64,000 bases of DNA from Globomyces pollinis-pini (GCA_025399215.1 MU621094.1:1-64000), one strand, 5' to 3'; shown: positions 23,561-34,838, counted from the stretch's first letter. Notes: generated by a model from the sequence alone, not told the origin. Translations and numbers: made by a program.

Positions 23561-24354
23561 TATGTATTTTTCCCTATAAAAGTATTGCTCAAGAACCGAT
23601 CATTGTCCATTTCATTTAAGTAGTATGAAAATGAATTTGCAGTCAAAATAAATGTCTATGATAGTTTTGGACAAGCAAAGTAAGATGGTTCAGAGATTGT
23701 ACTTGAGTGATTATTTCCGCCATTCCATTTACGGAACCAACCAGTTTCATTGTAGTGGTGTGAAGCAATTTGAGATCATCAGTTTTCCCCTTTTTATCGA
23801 ATTCATCTTTAGTTTCAAAGTGCAATGCACGATTATGGTCTAATGTGTGTGTTTTTTTAAGAAGGCTGAGTGTTGATCTTTTTCAAGTTCGTACGCTGGC
23901 CATATTCTATTTTCTTGGATGACCAATTTAACTTGTGTACCCAAGTGACTGCCAAAAGCATCAAATCAGTGACACCGATTATGGCAAATGCTAAATCTGA
24001 TTGAACGATCCGAAACTACTTAAAGAAAGACACCTCGTTAATTCAATATTTAGTTTTGAACATGAACTATGATTAACTACCTCTTAACATTCACATGGAA
24101 GTGAAACACAAGATGGAGAAAAAAACAATGAATTGTAAGGGTTCGTAAACAAAAATAAATTCAACCAGGATAGATCCAGCAGCGGGACCATATCTTTTCT
24201 TGATGTACAAAATCATTGACCATCAGCCTTTGAATTGACCAAAATGAAAAAAACACTGAAACGGAGTGGCACATGCTTCCAGATTGGGAAAGTTGGGCTA
24301 TAGAAAAATAATACAAATTTGGGGACTTTCTTTTTCTCAAAAAAACCTAATAGT
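23561..24354. other. Intergenic region with a possible small minus-strand gene
   Basis: About 790 bases separate the OPT gene and the 7-TM gene. Only the weak two-exon candidate at 23857-24216 was found. No repeats or RNA genes were seen. Confidence 0.4.
23857..24216 (-). CDS. Possible small membrane protein (weak candidate)
   Basis: I do not recognise this. On the minus strand a terminal exon-like frame contains DLAFAIIGVTDLMLLAVTW followed by a basic tail (WSSKKIEYGQRTNLKK) and a stop at 23857. An upstream frame from ATG 24216 reads MILYIKKRYGPAAGSIL and continues with FVYEPLQFIVFFSIL. Together they look like a two-TM protein. I could not place one GT-AG intron that joins the two frames cleanly, so the model is incomplete and could be chance. 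Confidence 0.25.
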
Positions 24355-25359
24355 ATGGATTTCAAGGAAAGCATTCTTTCGATATCCATAGTTTTAGGGC
24401 TGCATAATGTATTCGTGAATGCCATGCAACTACTACAAAGAAAACATTCAGTTTTTGTGTGTCAAATGGTGGCCTCTGTTGCTCAACTACTGAACCAAGT
24501 TTGTTTCTTGATACTTTGTGTGGTTCCTGCTTCTTCGGTGACTAATTGTGCAGCCTTCCAAATGGCAACAGACCTTCTTTATTTTACATATCAGCTTCTG
24601 TCAGTCTATGTATTGATTGTCAGAACCTCTCAATTCGTTCCTCCTGCGCATAGGCGGCTAACTCACTTTATTCTATATTCTCTATTAATTGTGTCCACAA
24701 TGCTAACTTTTCATTCCTCTATATCCAAGCATACTATTATTACTGACAATCGATGTATAGCTTTATACACTCATTGGTCCAATGCCATAGGAAAGGCAAT
24801 ACTCTGTACTCTATATGTATGTTTGCTGCTTGCCTTCGTTGTTCCCATTACTATTGCACTACAAGATACCAAATCAAAATACAAATCAACTTTTCAGAAG
24901 ATTGCAATTCGAGGTGGTATTAGGATATCGATAGCAATTATTGGATTCTTGACGGCACTGATTTTGTCCATGTTCGGTATTTTTGGAAGTGAAATTTATA
25001 TTGAATTTACTCTGGAGAATTATTGTGGGATTACTGCATCGACGTTTATCATTCATCAATCAGACTCTAATTTATCTGGTTCTAGTTCAAAAAAGAAGCC
25101 ATCTGCTTCTGCAGAGCGCGAACTATCTACTGGTATTCCTGATGTGACTTATGATACAAACATTTGGCAACTCAAAGGAAACAAGGCTGTTCATTCTGGC
25201 GAAAGCAATATAAAAACAGGAATGACTAGTTTTAATATCTCGGAGACTAATGGCCTTGATACCTTTTTGTCGTTGGAGTTTAAAGACTTGGAATCTGATC
25301 ATATCAATTTCATTGATTATCAGTCCACGAATGGCAGTAATACTACAATCAATCCTTAG
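24355..25359 (+). CDS. Seven-transmembrane protein of unknown family
   Basis: Intronless gene for ~334 residues, unusual beside its intron-rich neighbours. Seven hydrophobic segments can be counted at roughly residues 6-25, 33-57, 70-92, 103-120, 145-172, 190-212 and 215-235. They are followed by a ~100-residue hydrophilic tail rich in Ser, Thr and Asn (SGSSSKKKPSASAERE). The topology is that of a GPCR-like or other 7-TM receptor, with cytosolic C-tail; no DRY, NPxxY or other class motif was found, so no ligand or class is proposed. The start is the ATG at 24355, preceded by non-coding sequence. Confidence 0.72.
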   Translation: MDFKESILSISIVLGLHNVFVNAMQLLQRKHSVFVCQMVASVAQLLNQVCFLILCVVPASSVTNCAAFQMATDLLYFTYQLLSVYVLIVRTSQFVPPAHRRLTHFILYSLLIVSTMLTFHSSISKHTIITDNRCIALYTHWSNAIGKAILCTLYVCLLLAFVVPITIALQDTKSKYKSTFQKIAIRGGIRISIAIIGFLTALILSMFGIFGSEIYIEFTLENYCGITASTFIIHQSDSNLSGSSSKKKPSASAERELSTGIPDVTYDTNIWQLKGNKAVHSGESNIKTGMTSFNISETNGLDTFLSLEFKDLESDHINFIDYQSTNGSNTTINP

Positions 25360-25462
25360 ATGTATAGTCAAATAAATGTGTAATTAATAGACTACAAAGG
25401 AAGTGTATTTGATTATGTATTTATTTTATAAGTTTCTTATCCTAAACTGAACTTATTTATGA

Positions 25463-26207
25463 TTAGACATCAGTTCCAAAATATCTACATCCAAAATCAC
25501 CTAATCCTGGTAAGATATACTTCTTGTCATCTAATTTTTCGTCAACTGCAGCAGTAACAATAGATATGTTTGGGTAGGTTTCGAATATCTTTTGTAGACC
25601 TTCAGGGCAACATACTAAATTAACAAAAATAATATGATCTTAAGATAAATTCACAAAGTATTATTTACCTTCTGGTACTTGATGTTCAATCAATAATTCA
25701 ATGGCCTTAATGGCAGAACCTCCAGTTGCAAGCATTGGGTCTAAAAGTAAACAAGTTCGGTTAGCAACATCAGGTGGTAATTTGGAGTAATACAAGTTTG
25801 CTAAAGCAGTATTCTCATCCCGTTGAATCAAGATTTTTCCAATTCGAATACTACGACAACATTCTCTTAATGCTATCATAAGTTACATTATGTTGAGATA
25901 CCTAATTCCATACTTTCTCCTGCTCTCATAATTGATATGCCACAAATTTTCCCCAAAGCTGCCAAACCAATATATTCAGCATCAGTTGAAGTAGATACTG
26001 TATTTTCCACAAAAGGCAATAAGTTCAATGCAGCTTCAATCAAGAAACGAATGACTCTATCACCTAAAGAAGCATAAACTAAGTAAAAAAGATACTGTGA
26101 AAAATGAAGTCCTCTCTGCTGGTAGATTCATCCCTCAAGTAAGTCATTGCAGATAAAAGGGCATCAGTTTGAGGAAGAACAGTTAGATTTGGATACGAAG
26201 GTTTCAT
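25463..26207 (-). CDS. FUR1: Uracil phosphoribosyltransferase
   Basis: Pyrimidine salvage enzyme that makes UMP from uracil and PRPP. Blocks seen in order are LTVLPQTDALLSAMTYLRDE, EDFIFHSDRVIRFLIEAALN (across a 32-bp intron with a nested acceptor), KICGISIMRAGESME, RECCRSIRIGKILIQRDE, the PRPP loop LLLDPMLATGGSA, and GLGDFGCRYFGTDV at the end. The start chosen is ATG 26207 (MKPSYPNL), which matches the usual length; a longer start through an additional upstream exon near 26300 is possible but needs a weak donor. Family enzymes are found free-standing in yeasts and other microbes. Confidence 0.92.
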
Positions 26208-26388
26208 TGAAGAAAGAAAAATCCACAATTGATTCTCATGACTATGAATGCAGGTGACCAAAGGTACAGATTTTAGTATACGATTCACTGCAGTTTGTTA
26301 TTCATGTCTCATTGAAACGCTCAATCAAATTTCCATTTCATTGAGTATCGAATGAGTCGATTGATGCAATTAGTTTTTACCTTTAAAA

Positions 26389-27593
26389 ATGACAACAAAT
26401 TGTCTTAGAAACATAATGAATTTAGAAAAGTTGAATTTAGTGGATATTGGTGCTAATCTCACTCACAAATCCTTCAAGAATCATCTTCCTGCGATTTTAT
26501 CTGATGCCTTTAATGCTGGATGTAAACATATTGTTATCACAGGGACAAATATTCCAAACAGTAAAGCAGCGATTGCTTTATGTAGAAAATTTAATGTTGG
26601 AACTGCAACTCCAAAACTATATTGTACGGTTGGGATTCATCCTCATGATGCAAGTACTGTTGTTGATGTTGAAAAAACAAAGAAAACAATGAGAACCATT
26701 ATTCAAGATAATCTGGATGTTGTCGTTGCTCTGGGTGAATGTGGGTTGGACTACCACAGACATTTCAGTCCTCTGGAGAAACAAAAGGAAGTGTTTAACA
26801 TGCAATTAGAACTTTCAGAGTACTTTAATCTACCTTTCTTCTTGCATGAACGATCAGCATTTGCTGACTTTAAAGTATTTTTAGAAAAATTCCATGATAT
26901 CAGTGGTGTAGTCCATTGTTTCACTGGTGAAAGACAAGAAATGCAAGAATACCTCAAGATGGGAATGTTCATAGGTAATTGATCAATATGACTTATTGGA
27001 TAGGTCTTACTGGTTTTATATGCGATCCAAAACGCGCAAAAACCATCCATCAACTAATCAAATATATCCCTAGAGATCGACTAATGATCGAAACGGATGC
27101 TCCTTTTATGGCACCAAAGGCTTTAAAAATTCGTAATAACGAACCGCAATACCTGGTACATATTGCCGCGGAGATTGCTAAAGAATGGAATACTACAGTA
27201 GAAGACGTTTCTGATATCACATACAGAAATACATCGCTCTTCTTCAACTTCGAGAAATCAAATGTTAAGCAAGTTAGATATCCTGGAACTAATTTTCTGG
27301 TAAATCGAATCTACATCCCTTATTCCATAGCGTAACGATCAAATCCAAACCAATGCAAATACTCCTGTCGCCACCATTAAACATGTTGTATCTGAGAGAC
27401 ACGTTAAAGAGAATAGAATCAATAAGTTGACAAAAAAGTTGAATGAAATCGCAATATTGAAAGCTCGACAATTAAAGGGTGATACGCTTGAACATAGTCA
27501 AATTAGTAAAATTGAACACGAAAGTATCTATTTAAAAGAAGTAAGATATTTCTTTACTAAAGATTATAGCTAGCATCTTTGGAATTGAAATAA
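26389..27593 (+). CDS. TatD-type metal-dependent nuclease with C-terminal helical eIF2A/PYM-like tail
   Basis: The first ~300 residues are a TatD nuclease: NLVDIGANLTHKSF with metal-binding residues, GIHPHDAS, ALGECGLDYHR, FFLHERSA, VVHCFTGER and IETDAPFMAP. A 29-bp intron (26975-27003) lies between FIG and LTGF. After the normal TatD end (NTSLFF), the frame continues through a 31-bp intron (27300-27330) and a 29-bp intron (27541-27569) into a basic helical tail, with NRINKLTKKLNEIAILKARQ and HSQISKIEHESIYLKELASL, ending LELK. That tail resembles the C-terminal helices of eIF2A and PYM. TatD acts in DNA repair or degradation; the tail may add RNA or ribosome binding. Confidence 0.82.
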
Positions 27594-27670
27594 TAAAAAT
27601 TAATAGTGAAAACCCCTCTCTTGCCTTTTTTTTCGGGACTTTGTCCCGGACAATTTTTTTTAACTTTTTA

Positions 27671-28387
27671 ATGAATTCCGACAATAATCTTAATCCTTAC
27701 CAGAAAAAGAACAACGAATTAGTCCGGTAATTATTAAACACTCCATAAATACATCACGAACACTATCATTATAATTGTTTACTAACCTCAGATCCAATTT
27801 GAAATACATGACCAAGTTAAGAAAAATGGAGGTGGAATTAGCAGAATTGAAAGCCAAGTTATTGTCTTGCAATCATCAGTTAATGCTCATGTCTGATAAA
27901 CAACAAGAATTGGACAATGTACCCCCATTTGGAAAAATTCAAGTAATCAAAAGAAATCTTATCGTAGGATGTTTGTAAAGCAACTATTAATGAATACCAA
28001 AATTTGGTTCGTGCCTTCAATTTCCAGAATGATATCTTCCAAAATCACGCTTTGTAACAACGGTTCATCTATTGATTTTAGAGTTGGGTTGAATGCTATT
28101 GTAGATTACTACTCTGATTTGGACAGTATGGAATAGTCATTTTCAAATGTATAGTTCCATCAAAAAATGAATTAAACAAGAAACCAAAAGTCAATCAAAA
28201 TGTTCGAAAACCATTGGCTAATGTAACCAATCATCCACCCAAAGCAAAAATGAACAAAAAATTCATTCAGTTAATTGCTATGTTTTTAACAAATAGGAAG
28301 ACAAACTTTGTGCAAATTCAAGATCCAATGTTCTCAATTGATGAAGAGTTGGACGACTCTGTTGTGCCTCATACCCCACCTCATTAA
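27671..28387 (+). CDS. Small coiled-coil protein (possible shugoshin-like)
   Basis: Model of six short exons giving ~170 residues. Exon 1 (MNSDNNLNPYQKKNNELVR) joins over a ~65-bp intron to a coiled coil (SNLKYMTKLRKMEVELAELK, then AKLLSCNHQLMLM). Later exons carry VCKATINEYQNLVRAF and a basic part with KPLANVTNHPPKAKMNKKF, ending SVVPHTPPH. The layout of an N-terminal coil after NNELVRSN and a basic tail recalls shugoshin, the centromeric cohesin protector, but no basic SGO C-box is certain. It could equally be another small coiled-coil protein. All junctions are GT-AG and keep one frame, which supports a real gene. Confidence 0.5.
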
Positions 28388-28492
28388 TAACAAATCGGGT
28401 TTGTACATAGTTCAATAAAGTCATCATTTTGCAATACTAGTATTCAAATGCTTCACATGAACCAAATAACGTTTATGAAAACAACATGATGT

Positions 28493-31385
28493 TTATTTGG
28501 TTTTATCCGTTTCAGTTTCCGTTCCTGCTGAAGTTGCTTGTGCAATAGTGACCATTTCAACTTCTTCCAGTCTACCTGGAGTTTTTGAATTAGAACCATT
28601 GACAAATTCCAACAATTTTGTGGCATAAGTTCCATCAATATACTCATCTATTTCAATACCTCGAGCACGCAACTGTTCTTTCCCTTGTTTGTAAAATTCA
28701 CCAGTTGTTGCCTTTGCAATCTGCAATACAGGGCCTCCCATACTAGTATACCAAAGGAAATAAACCGCTAAATATTAGCTAAAGACTAGTTTACATCCTA
28801 TTGAAAGTAAGGTAATCAGAGTGAAGAGTGGATTCCTTAATATTGCCAAAATTTCATTCCATCCCAATGCTACGGTAAGCATTATGAACCATGTTGGAAT
28901 TTGAGTAATACTGGATACAGTGGATCTCTTGGCTTCTACAAAGAGTGTTTCTGCCTCACGATGGAAGCGCTCTTTGATTGACTGTTGCCTGCTTGCATTG
29001 ATGATAACTACAGAGGTTGGATCAAAGTCCTACAATTAAAGGCAGATTCAAACCTCATGGTTGATAATATCTGCATCAATCTCAGTAAGTGGTACACTGA
29101 TTTTCGATATAATGACAAGTAATTTTTCAGCCTAAAATCAGCTACAATAATTACCTTTTCTTTTGACAGAGCAAACAAGGTGTCAATGTCATCTGTAGGT
29201 TTCCAAACTCTTGGAATACCCCTGTCGTCATACCGAAAAGAGCTTTCAAAACTACTGTTAATAAACCGAATTATACCGTTTGCGCAATTTTTCCATTATT
29301 TGAACATCAATAACTTCATCTTGGGCTACCTTGAGAAGTAAATTCCAGGCTTGAATCTTCATGTCCAATACGGTTTTTGCAATTGTTTCTGCATCCGCAC
29401 CAAGCCCTACAGGATTAAACTATATATCTAACTACCAGTCAGCTTTTTCTCAAGGACAGCTTTGGTTTCATTAACAACTTCCGCCAAAGTTTTCAACACA
29501 ATACTCCAAAGATCTACCGGAGAGTCATGCATAATAACGTTAATTGGTTCAGCAAGCTTTTGAGTCATAGTTTTCTACCGTATTAGTCAACTTTATGTAT
29601 ACTTCAATTAACTTTGATAATCTTTGTAATGCATCTGCTCTTTTTTGAGCAGCCAGTTCATCAATATCTTTCAAGAACGATTGAAAATAGTCATCATAAT
29701 TCCAATCAGATCCTTTCAACTTGGATTCTAAAGTAAAGGTCAGCAGATATGTAAATACCTGCAGCACAAGTGGTAAAATCGTTCACTGCAAGTTCTTTTG
29801 ATTCAGCAAGTTTTCCAGTAAAATCAGAATCATCAGTTCGTAGTTTGTCAGTGATCGATTTCTGGAAAAGAGCCAGTGAACGTTTATGTAAATTTCGTAA
29901 CTGTTGTAAGAATAGCACTTGCAATGATGATGAAAACTTTTCAATAAAATCGATTCGTTTTTTTTCATAGGTTTCTGCATGGTACCGTTTTGCAGATTTA
30001 TCGAAAGACTCTTAACATATTAGCATGGATAATAGATACCCAAAGAAGTCTCGAATTGTACGGACGTATCTTTTCCAAAGTTCGAAATAACTTGGCCTGA
30101 TTCTAATAGAGGTCTTAAATGGCTAATTGATGAGGTAAACTTTTCGAAGAGCGTCTGACTTGTTTAGATTTATGGAAGGCTAACCTTTGTAATTTCTTCA
30201 CATCTAAATTGTGCTAATAATTGTTGTTGTGTTGGAAGGTCCAAGTCTCTGTTGCTCATAATCTTCTCCCATATTGACTCTGCAAAATGAGGAAATCCGT
30301 CGGCTGGGATTCCTAAAATGAAAAATTAAATTGAAGTCGAATTATTATTGTATTCCAAAAGTAGTCATCGTTGAAATAAAATAAGAATTAGAATACCTTT
30401 ATGATATTTTGGTTTCAAAACATAGTTGTCTGCAGATTTCTCATAGAATCTGGCAACAATTAATTTCATGTTACTATACCGTTTTTGAATATCATTCATG
30501 TCTGAATTAAACTTATCTAATGCGAATATTTTGTGAGCAACTGAAGAGAATTCAAATTCAAAGTAATCCGAGAGTAAAGCAGTTTCTTTACCAGCAGGCT
30601 ATGACACGTTAAAGCGAAACCAAATCAAACCTTTGATATACCTGCCCAGAGTTTTTCGAGATCAGTTTTCATAGTTTGTCCCAAAGTCTCCACTGGTGCT
30701 TGACCAGTTGAATCACGAAATATGAAGTACAATAAAGTTTTTGATTGTCTGAGGATAAAAATATACAACTTTACCCATCCTTTTGAAATAGTTGTAAGTT
30801 AACTTCAAACACTGTTCTGAGTAAAGTCATGTTGGCACCATTGTAAAGGCCAACAGCTTGCTCCCACATATTGACAATAACCACTTCCGCAGTTGCCAAA
30901 GAAAACAATGCACTCTTTCTTTCAAAGTCCTATCATGAATCAATTAAAGCCGCTAAACCTGATCTTCTCCTCTTTCTCTTCCATCTGTTCCTTCTACATC
31001 CAAGACCAGTAAATTTGAATTGGCAGCTTTAGAAATCCAAATTCCTTTTGTGGTTTGAGAGCGACCTGAAGTTGCATTCATAACATCAAATTGAGTTCCA
31101 AAGAGATGGTTTAATAATGTACCTTATCGCATTAGTACAAATACTGAATACCTAAATCATCAGCTTCGTAACTACAATAATTACCTAAACAATGAACAAG
31201 ATAGTAATGAACTTTTTCCAGTGCTTTGCGATCCAAAGACAGCAATCAAATGGTAATCAAACCCCACTTCTTGGATATCCCAAGTGTTCATTGATATATT
31301 ATGACTATGATGAGGAATGAATGATTGAATACTTGAATTTCTGATTTTCATCAATAACTTGAAGTTGTTTGGTGTTTTCGGTCAT
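28493..31385 (-). CDS. SEY1: ER membrane-fusion GTPase SEY1/RHD3 (atlastin-like)
   Basis: Dynamin-type GTPase that fuses ER tubules. From ATG 31385 ([14 protein letters not shown]) the model gives [20 protein letters not shown], the P-loop, followed by [20 protein letters not shown] and GIW, then [17 protein letters not shown] (G3) and YFIFRD (G4-like). A long helical bundle follows, and near the C-terminus are two hydrophobic segments around [20 protein letters not shown] that form the membrane hairpin. The cytosolic tail ends TETETDKTK. More than ten introns are present, including an 85-bp intron near 30313-30396 and the composite 90-bp intron in the P-loop codon. Length, about 800 residues, fits SEY1. 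Confidence 0.92.
31123..31212 (-). other. SEY1: Composite intron: three GT-AG units end to end in SEY1
   Basis: On the minus strand the interval reads as three consecutive units that each begin gt and end ag: 31212-31185 (28 bp), 31184-31152 (33 bp) and 31151-31123 (29 bp). The internal junctions read tttag|gtaatt and tttag|gtattc. Removing all 90 bases joins GGA-AAA-A to GT-ACA-TTA and restores GKSTLL of the P-loop. Each unit is the length of a normal intron in this window. Confidence 0.7.
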
Positions 31386-32147
31386 GAAAGGAATTTAATG
31401 AACTCGCAAATCGAAAAACAAGACATTGCCCAGCACTTTGATATCAAAGAATCAAACAGTTCATATATGATGATTTAAATACTTTATTGAATCTGATACC
31501 ATGCTTACTTTAAAATAGTAAACTGTACGTTGTTATAATTAATCCCAATTCCTACTTCTATCAGTATACAATTAATTAAAAACCAAGATCAGTTACTATT
31601 GATTGTCCTTCACTAATTCTATTCCTCTATTACCAATTGTAAGCCACTTAGACTGTAAGCCACGCCTAGTATTTATTCTCCAGTTGCTCTCTTTTTTTCT
31701 TCATCTTCTTATTTAAAATTGTGATTGAAATGATTCTGATTGATGTTCAACGTGGTTACTTGAATTCCAATGATATTCACTTCTTTCTATCTATTACGGC
31801 ATTTCGAAGCTTATTGTTACTGACTCAGATGGTACAGTAAGTCAAAAAATAGCCAACACAAACGAATTCATATCTTTTAAGGTCGTTTACTGATTCATTT
31901 AATGTTATCTTTGAACACACCCAAGTTATGAACACTTTACCTTTTATTGTATCAAGATTCTAGACTTTAACTGAAGTCGGTGAAGATAATTCTATTATGC
32001 ATGTTAGACTACTGATCATATTTGATGAATTTAATGTTTCTGAGATTTATAATCAAGTCTAGAATCATGATACAAGAAAACACATTTTTCAATATTAATA
32101 CCAAGAACATCACTTTGATGGGATGATTATATTAATACAATGGAACA
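31386..32147. other. Intergenic region with an inverted repeat
   Basis: About 760 bases between the starts/ends of SEY1 and TTC36, AT-rich and without a supported gene. It holds a near-perfect inverted repeat (31947-31967 and 32055-32075), listed separately. Confidence 0.5.
31947..32075. repeat. Inverted repeat, 21-bp arms with 87-bp spacer
   Basis: The left arm (31947-31967, ttgtatcaagattctagact...) and the reverse complement of the right arm (32055-32075) match at 20 of 21 positions. The transcript would fold into a long-looped hairpin. It lies in non-coding sequence; function unknown. Confidence 0.75.
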
Positions 32148-32746
32148 CTATTGTTTCGTAGTTGCTTTCTCCTCGGCTAATTTGGCCATTGCTTCTGATA
32201 CCATTGCATTACATCTAAAGTCAGTTTTGTACAAGTTACAATTTGGCATAAGGATTATTCTTAACCACACTTTTAGCAATAGGATTGCCATATTGAGCAC
32301 CTAGTTTATGGGTAAATAGATAAGTTGCTCATACCTTTTGCAAAGTCTTCGTCTGAACCTTTAATATCACCTCTTGATTTTTTGATTATTGCTCTTTGTG
32401 TATATGCTTGACGTAACGTATCATTTCCACCTAATTTGATTGCTAGTTCAATATCAACCAAAGCTTCATCAATTTTGTTTTGAATTCGATAAACTTGAGC
32501 TCGATTATTGTATGCAGAAGCATAATTTGAATTTAAATCAATAGCTTTTGATAATAGATTTAATGCTGTAACAAAATCATTGTTATTTGTAGCATCCACA
32601 GCTTCAATTTCCAATTGTTTTAATTGCATCAATTGTTCAGAATCGATATCGAATGCAGGTAACTTTTCATCTATGTAATTATTGAAAGTATACTCTCCCA
32701 TTCCATTGAAGAGTAAATCCAAAACTCTTTCATCCCTTTGTGACAT
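32148..32746 (-). CDS. TTC36: Tetratricopeptide repeat protein 36 (TTC36)
   Basis: Small TPR co-chaperone-like protein. From ATG 32746 (MSQRDERVLDLLFN) the sequence has an acidic head and then three TPR units: ATNNNDFVTALNLLSKAI, SAYNNRAQVYRIQNKIDEAL and TLRQAYTQRAIIKKSRGD. After introns of ~30 bp it continues with GAQYGNPIAKSVVKNNPYA and LCNAMVSEAMAKL, which is the TTC36 end (family: NPYAALCNxML). In vertebrates TTC36 is linked to ciliary and tyrosine-metabolism functions; its role in this lineage is not known. Two introns interrupt the last exons. Confidence 0.87.
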
Positions 32747-33091
32747 TGAAAGTAAAAAGTGAGACAACTTCAAGCCATTAATGAATGATTAGGATTTTGA
32801 AACGGAGCAAGAACTAGTTTATTGAATATACGAGAATCTTAATGATGTCTAATTGAATGTTGGATATAAAGTAATCTTACTACTACAAATCCAACTTTAC
32901 TAAAATAAAAACCAATTTCCTCACGAATAAGAAACTATTTCATTAATACATTCCCTTGTACCATTCACAATTTCTGAATTGGTAAATTCACTCTGTTTTT
33001 GCAATGTCCTATAGATCAGTCTTTGCCACTTTAGAGTACAAACCCTTATTGAACACTAAAATCATTTAACAACAAAATATTGCTTATTCAT
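32747..33091. promoter_or_regulatory. Divergent intergenic region TTC36 / CLPX
   Basis: About 345 bases between two divergent gene starts. It must carry both promoters. AT-rich, with no recognisable specific site. Confidence 0.4.
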
Positions 33092-34838
33092 ATGATTCAA
33101 TGTACCAAACTTTTACTATACAAACACAAACAGTATGTAATTAGACGATGTTCTTGGTCAAATACTACCATCAATCAGAAAGCATTAAATAATCAACCAC
33201 CCTACAAAGTATTCAAATTCTCTAAATTTGATACTATGGCACATAACGATAATCACGATACTGGCTCTCCTAAATTAGCTACAACCGAAACACCAGAGAA
33301 AATTTGGAATTCTGAAGTGCGTGAAATAAAACAATCACCATTTCTCACCAATAACTCTACTATAGAAAAATTTAAATCTATTCCTAATCCAAGGTATAAA
33401 ATTATGCACGATATTTTATCGTTAGGTGATCAAGTGAATAACTAATTGATATATTAGACAGGTAATGATGGACATACTTAATGTATCAGATTAGAACTCT
33501 ATTAGATGAATATATCATTGGACAGGAAAAATTAAAAAAGATTTTGGCAGTTGCCATTCATAACCATTATCAAAGGGTTACCCTCAACAGTTCAGATCAT
33601 GATGAAGGTATCAAGTCCGTGTCAATTTAACTAGTAGTATCGCTTGATAAAAGCAATGTACTATTAATCGGCCCATCTGGAACTGGCAAAACGTTGGCAG
33701 CGAAAACTATCGCTGATATGCTTAAAGTTCCATTCTCCATAAATGATGCAACTTCTGTTACTGTAATTTAACTGCAATTTCTAATTTGCAGCAAGCTGGT
33801 TATGCTGGCGATGATGTAGAATCATGGTAAGTGGGTATTAGGTTGAAACGTTTAGTATCGCAAGACTTTTACAAGATGCAAACTATGATGTAGCTAAAGC
33901 AGAAAGAGGAGTTGTTTTCATAGATGAAATTGAGTAATTCCACATTTCTAATCGGGTTTTTAGTAAAATTACTAGAAAATCAGACGTTTCAAATCCAAAT
34001 CAACGTGATGTATCTGGCGAAGGAGTGCAGCAGTCATTGCTACGAATACTTGAGGGAACTGTTGTGAATATCAAAGTAAATCCAGGTATTTCCGTTGGAA
34101 AACGTCCTCCGGTGGGAGAGACTGTAGCCGTAGATACATCCAATATTTTGTTTATATGTTCTGGTGCATTTATTGGATTAGAAAAGATCATCACTGATAG
34201 AATTAGCTTAAAAGGGGTATTTATAGTCGATTGATTGATCCATAGTCTATTGGCTTTGGTGCAGTTTTACCCAAAAATGAGTCAAAGAAAGCCAAAGAGA
34301 GTTGCATTCATCTGGTAGAACCTGAAGATTTAATTTCTTATGGATTTATTCCAGAGTTTGTAGGCAGAGTGCCTGTTTTTGCTTGTACAGAACCTCTTAC
34401 AGAAAATGAATTAAAGAGAATATTGGAAGAACCAAAGAATGCTCTAGTGAAACAGTACATGAAAATGTTTAAAAATTCAGATGTATATCAAATTGGATCA
34501 TTTTTAACCCCTTAGATTCAATTGCATTTTCATCCAGATGCTATTGCTAAAATTGCCAATTTGGCATCTGAGAAAGAAACTGGTGCGAGAGGCCTTCGGC
34601 GAATAATGGTAATAGATATCAGTTTGACATATATTATAGGAAACTATTCTTCAAGAGCCTTTGTATGATTATCTAGGAACCGATACCAAACATGTAACTA
34701 GGGAAAACTCATGTATAGATTGTCGTGACTCCAGAAGCTGTTAACTTTGATGAAAAGGTCCTTGCCTTTAAAAATACTACAAAAGCAAACCAGTATTTAA
34801 AAGATAATATTTCTAGTGAACGGATGACACCTTTTTAA
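33092..34838 (+). CDS. CLPX: ATP-dependent Clp protease ATP-binding subunit ClpX, mitochondrial
   Basis: AAA+ unfoldase that feeds substrates to ClpP in the mitochondrial matrix. The ATG at 33092 opens a basic presequence ([20 protein letters not shown]). The N-terminal zinc-binding domain of bacterial ClpX is absent, as in other mitochondrial forms. Core motifs are [20 protein letters not shown], Walker [14 protein letters not shown], Walker [13 protein letters not shown], sensor [17 protein letters not shown] and [11 protein letters not shown], and the sensor-2 [13 protein letters not shown]. It ends SSERMTPF. About ten introns of ~25-35 bp interrupt the gene. The ClpP-binding IGF loop was not clearly seen. 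ClpP is at 8494-9347. Confidence 0.92.
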
